NCBI RefSeq assembly: GCF_023278565.1
Contig: NC_064676.1
Span: 1,736,001 to 1,800,000, forward strand
DNA: 64,000 nucleotides
Source: Colletotrichum lupini
Lineage: Eukaryota > Ascomycota > Sordariomycetes > Glomerellales > Glomerellaceae
Reading direction: 5' to 3'
Of the stretch, positions 1 to 11,130 are shown in pieces. A program made the translations under genes and the position numbers. Numbering within the stretch: position 1 is the first letter of the stretch; every line of letters begins with the position of its first letter. The notes under the pieces were generated by a model. It was not told where the DNA came from. It searched no databases and saw only the letters and a list, made by a program, of their open reading frames with translations.

Positions 1-504
1 CCGATGAACCCAGAAGACAGCTTCAGAGACCTCTCTGAGAATTGGAATAATCCACTTCTCTTGCAGGCCACCGGGAGCGGTCGGCTTCATGAGTGTAGCC
101 ACACTTCCTCCGGCGCAGTACTCCGTGATCATCCACATAGATTGGCCGACAGGCAATGCGTCGATGACATGATTGATGTTCCTTGCGCCGCTGTCGCTTA
201 GAAGCTTCAGCGCATTAACTTCAGCCAAAAATTCCTTGAAGGTGTCTGCAAGCTTCGGGTTGACGGTGTCGCTTTCTTCAATGTCGATGATTTTGACCGC
301 CACAAGCATACTGGTGTTGATGTCGGTTGCTTTATAGACACGACCAAAACTTCCCTTGCCAATCAATTCATTGAGAAGATATGGCGGCTTGTCCTGTCCT
401 GCTTTGGCCACCTCATCGTCCACAGCAGCTTGCATCTTTTTCGCATCTTCTAGGGCCTTCTGCTTCGTCACCGAGAAGTCGGGGCCTCTGACTTGGAGTG
501 ACAT
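1..504 (-). CDS. STE20/GCK-type Ser/Thr protein kinase, N-terminal part (cut by window edge)
   Basis: The frame is open from the ATG at 504 to base 1, giving the first 168 residues; the rest lies outside the window. A ~42-residue leader precedes the kinase fold. Seen are the glycine loop GKGSFGRV (49-56), the ATP-anchoring lysine in VAVKIID (K71), a likely helix-C glutamate (E95), and a hinge reading TEYCAGGSV. That hinge is typical of STE20/germinal-centre kinases (Kic1, Sid1, MST group). The catalytic loop and activation segment are not in the window, so activity cannot be judged. The insert between the lysine and helix C is longer than in classic MST kinases, which suggests a fungal GCK subgroup rather than a direct Kic1 orthologue. 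Family assignment is firm; subgroup is inference. Confidence 0.85.
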   Translation of the reverse strand, partial: MSLQVRGPDFSVTKQKALEDAKKMQAAVDDEVAKAGQDKPPYLLNELIGKGSFGRVYKATDINTSMLVAVKIIDIEESDTVNPKLADTFKEFLAEVNALKLLSDSGARNINHVIDALPVGQSMWMITEYCAGGSVATLMKPTAPGGLQEKWIIPILREVSEAVFWVHR

Positions 505-1049
505 CTTGGGTGAGTTGTGACCGTTAAGGACGGCCTGAAAAGCTGCGTGTCTCTTCCTCAAGTCGATAAAAACAAAAATTGCAATCAAGCAGCGGTCGAA
601 GGGAAACAGATCAGTCCCCTGTGCATTCAATGCTGAGGTTGCCGATTAGGGCCAGATGTTATGAGAAGTTGCAGTATTCATCGAGGTTGGGTTGTACGCA
701 TACTGCAATCTGATACGTCCAAGTTCGGGTCAAACACAGGGGGTGAGGTTGCGAGCACGGTGAAAGTGGCAGGTACTGGAGTTATTTCCAGCCAATCACT
801 GTTAGCATACAGTAATTTATCATATGCAACTAAGCTATTTCGCAACAAAGCGGTGTATCGATATAACCATCTCAATCACAGCAGGAGGATTCATTGTCCT
901 CTCACTTCATCATCAAGTCGCTCTCGTAAGTTCAAGCAACACTTGCTTTCGTACAAGAGTGCTAATCGGTATCGCCGCGTAAGGTACTTGCTTGTGTATT
1001 TGCATGCAGCTGGCCTCGAAGTGGTAGAACATCTTTCCCGACTTACACC
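505..1049. other. Intergenic: kinase 5' flank and LCL3 3' flank
   Basis: This holds the upstream region of the minus-strand kinase and the 3' flank of LCL3. No coding potential, RNA gene or repeat was recognised. The plus-strand reading frame that starts at 661 runs antisense to LCL3 and shows no domain. Confidence 0.6.
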
Positions 1050-1958
1050 TCACAACCACCCCGACAACCAGCCAGTTTTCTTGGCCCCTATCTTGCCCTC
1101 AACTTTCCCCTCAGGCTTCACCTCCGTCTCATTTGTTCTTGTCTTGTATGCCCTGGGACTCTCGAAATCACTTGCCTTGCCATTCCAAATTCCAAGCTTC
1201 TTTGACTTGGCCCTGGCCTCGGCAGCTTTGTATGCCTTTTCAGCCCCTCCCCATTCGACTCCCGTTTTCGCTTCATATGTCGTTGCCAACCCGAGCCTCA
1301 GCATTTCTAGACCGACGTCCTTCTTGAACAGAAACGGTCTGACGTATACTGTCGCAACAACGCGTTCATATTGATCGCGCCTGTGAATCCGAGCCCAGAC
1401 ACGTTTGTTCTGTATGTAGACTCTCAGCCATTGCAGCGCTTCTGCCGCACCTGGCTGCCCCGGCCGGCCAAAGTGTGCGCCCTCGGGAGCATCAATTCCA
1501 GCCATCCGTATCGGTATCTGTGCTGAGTCTCAGAACTAGCTTCTCCTTCCTCTCAGAGTTGCACTTACTGTCTTTCCCTTGAGTGCGGCTCTGGTGTTGG
1601 GGACCTTCCTCAGCCAATCCCAGCCTGCCAGTCTGCCGCCTGGTGTGTGGAACAGGTGAAAGTTATCGCCATCTCCCACACTGGTCACTCGGCCCAGAAG
1701 AGTCCTCTTTCTGAAAAGCTCTGGCTGGATATGGTTTGTTGTGGGGAACCTCCGCAGCCGGGTTTGATAAAACATGAAAGCTGCCAGAGATGCGACGGAT
1801 GTCAGGAAAACGGGAGCCCACTCTCTAGCAGCCTGCAATGGCGGCGCAGGTTGTGGCAGCAGGTCGTTCCATGATGTGGGTAAGACGCGCGCATCGTCTT
1901 CTGACTTGCTCGGTGTGGACGGTTTTCCTGAGCTGGAAGAGCTGAACGGCCATGGCAT
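1050..1958 (-). CDS. LCL3: Probable mitochondrial endonuclease LCL3 (staphylococcal nuclease fold)
   Basis: Two exons, complement(1050..1517, 1569..1958), give 285 residues. The 51-nt intron has a GTAAGT donor and CACAG acceptor and joins KGKT to IPIRMAG. Order: Ser-rich N-terminus (5-25), one membrane segment (~47-64), then the SNase domain (~85-235). The catalytic set is visible: R134 in [11 protein letters not shown]142 eight residues later as in staphylococcal nuclease (R35/E43), and R182 in DQYERVVAT (R87 equivalent). A Lys/Glu-rich tail ends in GWLSGWL. LCL3 proteins are membrane-anchored, usually mitochondrial, nucleases of unknown physiological substrate; the yeast gene was named for long chronological lifespan. 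It is divergent from the NUO49 gene. Length fits the family. Confidence 0.93.
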
Positions 1959-2552
1959 TTTCGAGGACTCCTAGTGGAGTTCTGAACCTACACACGTTCA
2001 CCGGCGGTGAGAAATAGACCGAGCGAGTGTCTAAGGTAGAGCTTCTGATCAGCTTATTAAGTTTGCGCCACCTATGAAAGAGAGGCCAAAATGTGGGAGG
2101 ATCTTGATCGAAACATCATTGACTCCAAGAATGCTAGGCATTGATGTCTTGCGCAAACGCAATGCAAGTTGAATTGAGAAAACAGCTACTTACCTCGTTT
2201 GATACTGGCTGCAGCTTGAGACTAGTTTGTGAGAGAGCTGCAACTCAATTGAATCCACATCCATGTAACATAAGCCGTGTGCGATACAGTACGTACTGTA
2301 TCCCAAACACTGTTGCGCACCTCCAAGGGCTGCGGCAAAACCGTGCTCCGCTGAGCCAATCAGCGCAGGCCCATTTTGAATCGATGCGTTCGAGCTTTCG
2401 GGACATGACGGCCACACTACACACTTTCGAAGGCGAATCCCCTCTATCCAACCTAGCCGGCCCTTAGCCATTGGCATAATAAAGGAGGCTCAATTGGAGG
2501 CAGCATATCTCCTTGACCTCTTTTGCAGCCGTCTCTCCACTCTACAATAGCC
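1959..2552. promoter_or_regulatory. Divergent intergenic region LCL3 / NUO49
   Basis: About 590 bp separate the two start codons, so both genes must be driven from here. Overlapping short frames on both strands (2141-2477) have no recognisable product. A pyrimidine-rich stretch lies just before the NUO49 start at 2553. No specific operator could be named. Confidence 0.5.
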
Positions 2553-4087
2553 ATGTCAGGCATCTACCGACTTGCTGGCCACAGCGCCAAGAGGTTATGT
2601 CTGCGCCCGGCAGCAGTCACCTCCTTCGCCGCCCGCCCGTTCTCGACGACCTCCCTGCGCCGATACGCCGATGCCGCCCCCGAATACCAAGGAACGCGCC
2701 TCACTCCTGTCTCGACCGACTTCTCTCGCGCCGAGGACCACTACAGCTTGACGCCGCCGAAGGACCAGGACACGACACCTGAGGAGTCTGTCGAGGACCG
2801 AAAGATCCGCCACTACACCGTCAACTTCGGTCCCCAGCATCCCGCCGCCCACGGTGTGTTGCGTCTGATTCTCGAGCTCAATGGCGAAGAGATCATCAGA
2901 GCCGATCCTCACGTCGGCCTGCTTCACAGAGGTACAGAGAAGCTTTGCGAGTACAAGACGTACCTCCAGGCCCTCCCCTACTTCGACCGTCTCGACTACG
3001 TTTCCATGATGACGAACGAGCAATGTTTCGCCCTTGCCGTTGAGAAGCTTCTCAACGTCGAGATTCCCGACCGCGCCAAGTGGATTCGTACCCTGTTCGG
3101 CGAGATCACCCGTATTCTGAACCATCTGATGTCCGTTCTGTCACACGCTATGGATGTTGGTGCTTTGACGCCTTTCCTGTGGGGTTTCGAGGAGCGTGAG
3201 AAGCTTATGGTAAGTTGGGAGAAATGACGAAGCCGATTGTGCGATTTCCGGCTAACCCGCATGTCCGTCAGGAATTCTACGAGCGTGTCTCCGGTGCCCG
3301 TCTCCACGCCGCCTATGTCCGTCCCGGTGGTGTCCACCAGGACATCCCGGTCGGTCTTCTTGACGATATCTACCAATGGGCTACCCAGTTCGGTGACCGC
3401 ATTGACGAGACCGAGGAGATGTTGACGGACAACCGTATCTGGATCCAGCGTCTTCAGGGTGTTGGTGTGGTCTCTGCCGCCGAGGCTCTCAACCTGTCAT
3501 TCACCGGTGTTATGCTGCGTGGTTCCGGTGTCCCCTGGGATATCCGCAAGAGCCAGCCTTACGATGCCTACGGCGAGGTTGAGTTCGACGTGCCCGTCGG
3601 TGTCCGCGGTGACTGCTACGACAGATATCTTTGCCGTATGGAGGAGTTCAGACAGTCCCTGCGCATCATCCACCAGTGCCTCAACAAGATGCCTGCTGGT
3701 CCCGTCCGCGTCGAGGACTACAAGATCTCGCCCCCTCCCCGTGCTGCCATGAAGGAGAACATGGAGGCCCTTATCCACCACTTCCTTCTCTACACCAAGG
3801 GTTACACTGTCCCCCCTGGTGAGACCTACTCCGCCATCGAGGCCCCGAAGGGTGAGATGGGTGTCTTCGTCGTCAGCGACGGCAGCGAGAGACCCTACCG
3901 CGTCCACATCAGAGCCCCTGGTTTCGCTCACTTGGGCGGTTTCGACCACGTTTCCAAGGGCCACATGCTTGCTGACGCTGTGGCGGTTATCGGTACTATG
4001 GATTTGGTGTTCGGTGAGTTCATTCCTTTTGATAATGCCACAATAAAGCAGGTGCTAACTATTACCCCAGGTGAGGTTGATCGGTAA
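2553..4087 (+). CDS. NUO49: NADH:ubiquinone oxidoreductase 49-kDa subunit (NDUFS2 / NuoD)
   Basis: Exons 2553..3209, 3272..4013 and 4071..4087 give 471 residues. The chosen ATG (context AGCCATGTCAGG) opens an Arg/Ser-rich mitochondrial presequence; an in-frame ATG-like codon 30 nt upstream is less likely. Family hallmarks: [11 protein letters not shown] (from ~91), [12 protein letters not shown], a Q-site region with [12 protein letters not shown], and the conserved C-terminus VFGEVDR. This subunit of the complex I peripheral arm helps form the ubiquinone-binding pocket in the inner membrane/matrix junction. The last intron (4014-4070; GTGAGT donor, GCTAACT branch, CCCAG acceptor) is 57 nt without an in-frame stop. 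It is removed because only the spliced form restores the conserved end. Confidence 0.96.
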
Positions 4088-4409
4088 AGGGTGTGTCAGA
4101 GGATGGATATCAAAATGACTTTGAGGAACTTCTTTCCTTTTGTGTACTTGTAGAGTGAAGAGACAGAGCGCCGACGTATATACCGCATTGTTCTCTTTTC
4201 TAGAAGAATTTCGTACAGACCATGGCATGCAAAATGTCTCTAGTCTACGTTCACTGAATAAGCTTGTTTATGAAAACCTCGGTCAGGTGTCTGGCATTGG
4301 CCATTGATTTGATATTTAGACTAAAGATACAAATGGCCTGACTACGCAGACCAGGCTTTTTTAGGTTGATAGTACAGCTTTTTGGGGTTGGAATACATAG
4401 AGTACAACT
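4088..4409. other. Convergent 3' flanks of NUO49 and COQ6
   Basis: 322 bp between two converging stop codons. It is A/T-richer than the genes and carries no coding signal; it is probably shared 3' UTR. Confidence 0.6.
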
Positions 4410-5948
4410 CTAGAAGAGCTTGGCGCCAGTGGTTGAGGCTTGGTCCATGAAGAACTTCTTCAAGGGGCCGAGAGCATTCACCGCGCTAAGACCAAGGGAT
4501 CGCAATGGGACAAGAGGCCCGCTCTCCACAGAGTATAGCTTGTGAAGTTTGTCGCATACGCCCAGTACAATATGATTCGCAACGTAGCGCTCCGCATTGT
4601 ACGCCTCGAGGGAAAGTGTCGTTCCTAGGTCCTGGCCAGTAGAAACGGCTGTCTCGATAGTCTTGACCAAACTTTGGACGTCCCCTTGACCCTGGTTCAG
4701 GCCTTGCCCAGCCAGGGGGTGGATGGTGTGTGCCGCGTCGCCAACGAGGGCAATGCGCTCGGCGGTATAAGTGTCTGCGTGACGCATCTTGAGCGGGAAA
4801 GAGGCAACGGTGCCCTCCTGAACTCCAACGACCTGCTGAGGAATCGCCCGGTGATCGAAAGGAGTATGCTCCAGTCTCCAGGCAAGCTCCTCAGACTGAC
4901 CAGATTCCTGCTTGTGCATAAACTCCAGGTCGACGGGACTTAGTCGGAAGGCAGCGTTGACCATGGAGATGAAGTCTTTCGGCGACAGGCTTTTCAGAAG
5001 TGCGGCGTTGGCAGATGTTGTTGACCACACCAGCGTCGAGTAGTTCCCAGGCATCGGCAACATTGCCACAGGGCCAGTAGGCAAGAAGCGCTGGTACGCG
5101 ATCTTGTTGTGTTCCCCGCCCCATCCCTCGCCCTCCAACTGGAGCGTCGCAACAACGCCATGTCTGCCATAGTCCCAGCCCTGCGCCTTGATACCGGCAA
5201 AGGTCCTCACAGGGCTATTTGCGCCGTCAGCTCCGACCAGCAGTCTTGCGTGGAGCTGCTTTCCGCCTGACAAATGAACAACAGGCCACTGCGTCAAGTC
5301 CAGGTCCTCCGTTTCCTCTCCGAAGCTGATGTTCTCGACCTTTGCGTTTTCGAATACCGAGACTCCACCAAGCTCCTCCAGACGGCTCAAGAGACCGGAG
5401 GTCAAGTTGAGGTTCTCGCACATGTATGCAATTGTCTTGCCCGGCGCCGAACCCGCCGGCCAGTCGAATTCGATTCTCGCGCCACTAACACCGTCCCAAA
5501 CCTGCATTTCATTGTAGTCTTGGACGCGATCGCGCTTGATGTGGCTCCAGGCTCCAATTGTGTTGAGGTATTGTGCTGAGGTCGGGGTGAGGGAGCTGCA
5601 TCGATTCGAGAACTTGTCGGCCGGGAGGTTCCACGCGCGAATCTTAGAGAGATCTTGAGCTTCGACGAGTGCTACCCTGAGACGGGATGTGACTGGGTTA
5701 GCCCCTATAATATGTTAGTCCCTCTCTATGTACCCATGAAATTGCGACTGTAGCATACGAAGAGCGCTCAGAAGACTCAAGCCTGCCGGTCCACCTCCCA
5801 CGCAAACGACATCATAGACGTCTGGCTCGGATGCTGAGGATGTTGCGCCTACGCTCGCATAGGACCGGCAAGCCTGGGTCTGAATTTTACGTGTACAAGA
5901 CCTGCAGACCGACCGGTTTCTGGCCAAGAGGACCCTGGTGGTCGCCAT
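4410..5948 (-). CDS. COQ6: Ubiquinone biosynthesis FAD monooxygenase COQ6
   Basis: Two exons, complement(4410..5704, 5759..5948), give 494 residues. The intron (GTATGC donor, CTAAC branch, TATAG acceptor) rebuilds SALRANPVTSRL. A mitochondrial leader of ~40 residues precedes VVCVGGGPAGLS (48-58), the dinucleotide-binding GxGxxG of class A flavoprotein hydroxylases. The DG motif (LLVGADGANSPVR) and the FAD-ribityl motif (LVGDAAHTIHPLAGQG) follow in the expected order. COQ6 catalyses C5 ring hydroxylation in coenzyme Q synthesis at the matrix face of the inner membrane, with electrons from ferredoxin/ferredoxin reductase in yeast. The length matches fungal COQ6. It converges on the NUO49 gene, which encodes a CoQ-using enzyme. 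Confidence 0.95.
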
Positions 5949-6691
5949 TTTGTCTGAGCCGTCAAGAGGCGGGTTTTTGAGGGGTTCGCTGAGATTGGTA
6001 TCACATGGAACGAACCATCAGTCGAAATGATGGTCAAGCTCGAAAGAATTCGCCACACCCAGCCACATTTCTGTTCGAGCTTGAGTGTGGCTGAGGCAGG
6101 ACCCCTCGAGTCCGTGCTTGCTCTTTCCCCCCTGCTCTTACCTCGGAGTCTGGAAGGACTGGAAACTTTGGAAAGGTCATCATCCCCTGTCACTTCCCTA
6201 GTCGCCCCCCACACTAGTTGTTTTTTCCACATGACCTTTGCTGTTGCCACAGCACCCAGAAGCGACAGGATGCTCCTACTTGTTGCGTCAGTGGGCTCCC
6301 GCCCGTGTCTTTCATCCATCCCGTCCGACGTTATCAACATCTGTCCACTGGGCGCATCCTTTGCACAACTTTGCACCTTACACCCCATCGCTCAGACCTT
6401 GGTGCACCTGCCACGGCCGCAGAAAGCAAGGCCCAAATCCTATGTGCAACTGCATTTTGTATGCGCCAGTCACTCCTTCCTTGCCTGCTCTATCCCTCAA
6501 GGTTTCATACTGCAGGGCTTCAAAGGCTGCCTTGTGAGCTTCCTTTGACGTCTTGTCGCAAAGTGTCCAGGCTCTCATACCGTCATTCAGCACCAACCTT
6601 TCTTTGATTGCAATTTCCGGGTTTCTTTGCCTATACTCTCTGCTTTCTCTGCAAACAACCAATTTTCGACGGCATCTCCAACTGCTTCAAC
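5949..6691. promoter_or_regulatory. Divergent intergenic region COQ6 / SRC1
   Basis: 743 bp between two divergent start codons. Three overlapping plus-strand frames (6027-6607) and one minus-strand frame show no conserved sequence. The plus strand is C/T-rich from about 6350 up to the SRC1 ATG, as in many fungal leaders. Confidence 0.5.
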
Positions 6692-8891
6692 ATGGACGAC
6701 TACGAATACCTTCAGCCTGGGTTCGACCCCAAGTCACTGACAGTTCCTCGGCTCCGCTCGATCCTCGTCGCGCACGACATCCAGTACCCCGCAACAGCCA
6801 AAAAGCCCCAGCTCATCCAGTTGTTCGAAGAGCAGGTTGTGCCTCAAGCCAAAAAGATTCTGGCGAAACAAGCCAAGGCCAAAAGATCAAGCTACGGCAT
6901 TGTCGACGCTGGGAGCTCTCAGGACACTGACGACTTCGATAACGACTACGACCTTGCTCCTCCTCCGCCGAGGGTGACGAGATCGAGATCGCCGCGCAAA
7001 GCATCTGCTCGGATCAGAAGTGAGGAATATGAGCAAGAAGTGCCGGCTCCAGTCAGCCCGACGAAGCGGAAGGTCCGAGCTGCGAGCCGACAATTGCCAG
7101 AGCCTGAACCTGAACCTTACATCGAGCCTTACACCGAGCCTGAGCCGCCCAAGTCTGTTCGCAAGCGAGCTGTCACTCCCAAGATTCCGAAGATCAAGCA
7201 GGAAGAGTCCGAGGAGGATTTCTTCAACCGTAGAGAGTCACAGTACTTCTCTACAGAGAACCCCTTCCAGAGTGGGAGCCCAGCAACGCAGCTCATCACA
7301 AGCCCCACTGGACGAAGAAAGACCACTGGCCTAGATTTCGCAAATGGCAAATTTGAAAGTAGCCCTCGACGACGAACGGATGGTCACTACGCCGAGGATC
7401 GCCCCAAATCGTCGAGAAAGTCCCATGCCTTCGAGGTTCCTGTCAGCAATCTTCTTCGCGAGCAGACACCCGAACCTCAAGAGTTTGAGGTTGAGGCTGG
7501 GGAAGAGTTCACCCCTGATGCACAGTTCGAGATGGAACAAGAGATGGCTGCCGGTGGTGAAAGAGCCCTAGCTCCGCGGCCTGCGTCACCTCCACGTCCG
7601 AGACGTAGTCTCGCCAAACCTCTTTGGGCTCTTGCGATCTCCCTGTTCGGAGCGTACGGTGCGTGGTATCGACAGGAGAAGGTTGCTGTTGGCTACTGCG
7701 GACTCGGTCGACCTGCCACGCAAATCATCCCTCCTGAGGTCGCAGTTCCCGATTGGGCAGTGCAGCTTGCAGAGCCCCAGTGCGAGCCTTGCCCACAGCA
7801 CGCTTACTGCTACGAAGATTTCACTGTTCGCTGCGAGCCTGACTTCATTTTGAAGCCTCACCCTCTGGCTTTGGGCGGTTTGGTTCCACTTCCACCCACA
7901 TGTGAGCCGGACGGCGAAAAGGTCAGAAGAGTGAAGGCTGTGGCGGACAAGGCGGTCGAGGAACTAAGAGAGCGCCGCGCGCAATTCGAATGTGGAGATT
8001 CCACTGTAGATGCTGGTCAGGCGCCAGCGTCACCATCCATTGCAGAAGAGGAGCTGAAGGCTGCGATTAGTGCAAAGCGGAGCAAGAAGATGAACAAGCA
8101 AGAGTTTGACGACCTTTGGGTCGCCGCGATCGGAGAAGTCAAGGGTAGAGAGGAAGTAGAAGTGGCACCGTAAGTCCTCATACTTCTTTCCTTTGTCAGA
8201 GTCCTGTCAAGAACCCCCTTTCGCTCGTATATCAGTATCGTCAAATCACCATTCTGACCAGTGTACTAACCAGATCGGATGTGCCCGAAGTAGAAAGGCC
8301 AATTCCACCTCAATTTCAGACGCCTACCTCTCGTCTACCTCTCTCGCTCGGTTACCGATCGGCTGCACCCTCAAGCGCTCAGTCAGACTCGGCCTGGCAA
8401 AACATCGACTCTCAATTGGATCTGTGATTCTGTTGATTTCAGCTTACTTTTACGTCCGGCGGAAGTACAGGTCTCACAAGGCGACTGTGGCGCAGGTTCC
8501 TGCGTTGGTAGACCTTGTTTTATCAAGACTGGCAACACAAAAGGAGCTCGGCGAGGAAGACATTGATGACCCTTGGCTCTTCCTCCCGAACCTCCGCGAC
8601 GGCGTGCTTCGTTCGGTCCACTCGCTCGGAGAGAGAGACCGAATTTGGATAAAGGTCAAGGCGGTGGTTGAGCAAAACAGCAACGTGCGGACCAGCCAGA
8701 GAGAGGGAAGGAGCGGCGAAGTTGGTCGCGCGTGGGAGTGGATTGGACCGATTGCAGGGGACAGTGCCAGACGGCGCAAGAGCGGACGTATTTCCTATGG
8801 AGCGGATGTCAAGACAGAAGATACCCCGGGGACGTCAGAGGACAAGGCTGCTGCTCATTCAAAATGGGATGAGCCACGGCCTATCTATTGA
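6692..8891 (+). CDS. SRC1: Inner nuclear membrane protein Src1/Heh (LEM2-like, HeH + MSC domains)
   Basis: Exons 6692..8169 and 8294..8891 give 691 residues. The start MDDYEYLQPGFDPKSL was preferred over an upstream in-frame ATG 84 nt earlier because it opens directly into the HeH fold (SLTVPRLRSILVAHDIQYP, ~15-50). Then come a basic/acidic disordered region (~60-300; RSRSPRK, possible nuclear import signals), TM1 (~308-326), a Cys-containing lumenal MAN1/Src1 domain, TM2 (~533-550) and the C-terminal winged-helix-like region ending near GRAWEWIG. Proteins of this family tether chromatin, telomeres and rDNA at the inner nuclear membrane. The intron acceptor is ambiguous: the branch TACTAAC is only 4 nt from a CAG (8273), and the next usable AG (TAG, 8291-8293) restores the conserved frame. 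Confidence 0.9.
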
Positions 8892-9639
8892 GCTGTGTGT
8901 GTGTCGATGGAGATGCACTGTCGACCAGTCATCATACCTTTCCTAGGCGCCATCACGCGTAATAATTTTCTTTGTTAGAACGGATTCGACGCAACGAGGA
9001 GGCTCTGGTGATTTTCCCCCTCTCAACACCTTGCTCATGAGCTAGGACGGAAAGGCGTTCAGGAATGCTGTACAGCGTACGGATATGAAGGACAGAATCA
9101 CGGTTTCGTAGGATGACACGGTGATAGTTTTCATACCCCGAGATTGAACATACTTCTTACCTTTTTCATGATTATCCTGATGTGTTGTGATTTTTTTTTT
9201 ATAATTGCTGGCCAATTTCGCGCGTGGAAGTGTTTGGTCAATTGGTTGCCATCACGTTTTGAGTCGTTGCTATGCTCGGGCGGAGGATGTCGGAGCGATC
9301 GGATTTGCGAGCGGAGGTGGTGGTGCAGCCAACAACAACGGTTAAGGACACCCGGGGAGACGGAAAAAAAAAGCCTTCGCGTTCAACACGCCATCCTAGA
9401 TAGCTCTGTAGAAACCTCAAATACAATGTTGAAGGTCGTTGAATCAATTGTCGAGTAAAATAAGCTTTTTTCCTAATTAAACACTTACACGACACATGGG
9501 CGAGTGATGGTCCAGTTTCGTTCTTCTCTCAAGATCTTGAATTTGGCTAATGCACAGGGTGTTTATTGACACGCAAGGGGAACAAGACCCCTTGGACAAA
9601 GGAAAGCTTCTCGCTCAGACTCTAGTAAGGGTGGGGAAT
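8892..9639. other. Convergent 3' flanks of SRC1 and ATP4
   Basis: 748 bp, AT-rich in the middle (runs of T near 9190 and A near 9365). No gene or RNA signature was recognised. Confidence 0.55.
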
Positions 9640-10746
9640 CTATTGGGCCTTGGAGGAGACGATCTCTGTTGCAAAGGTAATGAATGTTAGCAACAAGGAC
9701 TTGATTGATAGCTTGGGTGAAGATCCTCGGGGAGAGGACCATCCGATGATGGAGGTTTTTGGCGAAGGAAAATTGAGCACGTACTCTCGACATCAGCAAT
9801 GCTCTGCTGGAGGATCTGCTGGAGGACCTTGGGGTTCTCGAGCTCCTTGGTGACCTTGGCGATGATGGTCTCGGCGAGCTCCTTCTGCTGGCGAGCCTTG
9901 ACCTGGCCCTCGTAGCGGACCCAGGAGTCGAGGACGGCCTTGGCCTCGGCGGCCAGGGCGGTCTTCTGCTGGTGCTCGTAGGCCTGAGCCTCAAGCTGAG
10001 CAGTCTCCTATTAAATGAACATGTCAGCTGCTGTTCTGTAATAATTCTTTTGATGGTGCTCCACGGCTGTGCCAATTATTCCGTCCGACCGAGCTCGTTC
10101 CGAAGTAGCCTCCTTTTCCATCGATTACATCATAAAGAGTCGTACCTTGGAAACGGCGAAAAGGGACTTGGTAATGTCAACGACACCGGACATCTGCTGG
10201 ACGTCCTCGATGCGTCCCTTGACGGCCTGGGTGTGGTCGGCACGGGCGGAGTTGAGGATGCCCTTGATCTTGTCGGCCTGGCCCTGAGCCCACTCGCTGT
10301 ACATCGGGCCTCCGTACTTGATCAGACCGCCCCAGACGGCGAGCAGGCAGAAGGCGACGACGGTCTCCTCGTTGACGACATAGTACTCGTTGCTGATGGC
10401 GTAGACGCTGAGGGCGGCGGACGAGGAGAGGATGGCGGTCTTGGAGAGGAGCGAGTTGCCGGGGAGGGCGTCGACGATGGACTGGGCCTTCTTCTTGGGA
10501 TCCTCGGCGGGGACGTTGGAGGCGTTGCGGGCACCGGCGATCGAGGCCGAGATGGCGGGCAAAGTGCGGCGGGCCAGGGTCGGCCTGAGGAGGTTCGCGC
10601 CTGTTCGAGAAGGGAGGGGAGAGCCTGCGCGTTAGCCACCACGTTTACATTTGTCTGCTGTCGTCGAGCAAGCCAATTGACACGCCGAAGCTTCGAGGGA
10701 TGTGTCTGGACGTACCGACAGCGCTTCGAGCCAAGCGGGACGCCAT
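9640..10746 (-). CDS. ATP4: Mitochondrial F1Fo-ATP synthase subunit 4 (subunit b)
   Basis: Four exons, complement(9640..9665, 9785..10007, 10146..10600, 10716..10746), give 244 residues, the usual fungal length. Exon 1 is only 31 nt (MASRLARSAVG) and the last exon only 26 nt (ends KIVSSKAQ). Donors are GTACGT, GTACGA and GTACGT; acceptors are AACAG, AATAG and AACAG. After the presequence, NASNVPAEDPKKKAQSI begins the mature protein. Two hydrophobic helices follow (SLLSKTAILSSSAALSVYAI and ETVVAFCLLAVWGGLIKY), then a long charged helix (ETAQLEAQAYEHQQK...) that forms the peripheral stalk. Subunit 4 holds the F1 head static against rotation in the inner membrane. Divergent from NOC4. Confidence 0.96.
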
Positions 10747-11130
10747 TGTGTGATGATTGGGGGGGTTGCGGGTATTATGGGTTTGAGGTCATTCGGAGCT
10801 GCTCGAGGTGAGGTTAGATTTTGTCTACGGGTACCGCTTACTCCCGAGACGGCTATGATTTCATCACGTGATGTGGCGGAAGCAGTGGCTGCGGGAATTT
10901 GGGGGGAGACTTGGGACAGGACGACCGACCGGCGCTTGGGCTTCCAAGTTCCATTCATCCAAGTGCAAGTGGGACCTCGGCGCATGAGGGTACATTGGTA
11001 CCTCGATGAAAATTCCCATCTCATCTGGGACCCGCTGTAAATTTGAATTCGGTTTTCACGACTGCGACGACTGATATCAACATCTGAAGCTCAGCTCATC
11101 ATAAAATTAACGCCAAAAAAAGAAGGGGAA
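10747..11130. promoter_or_regulatory. Divergent promoter region ATP4 / NOC4
   Basis: 384 bp between the ATP4 and NOC4 start codons. It ends in an A-rich stretch just before the NOC4 ATG. No factor site can be named with confidence. Confidence 0.5.

Noticed and set aside
661..1374. 237-codon plus-strand frame
   Set aside because: It overlaps LCL3 antisense. The minus strand carries the conserved SNase sequence and a good intron; this frame has no domain.
2141..2477. Overlapping frames on both strands before NUO49
   Set aside because: They lie in the divergent promoter, are mutually antisense and have no recognisable sequence.
8274..8427. SRC1 exon 2 starting at 8274
   Set aside because: Good-looking CAG, but only 3 nt from the branch site and the frame loses the conserved C-terminal domain. 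Kept as a possible isoform in findings.
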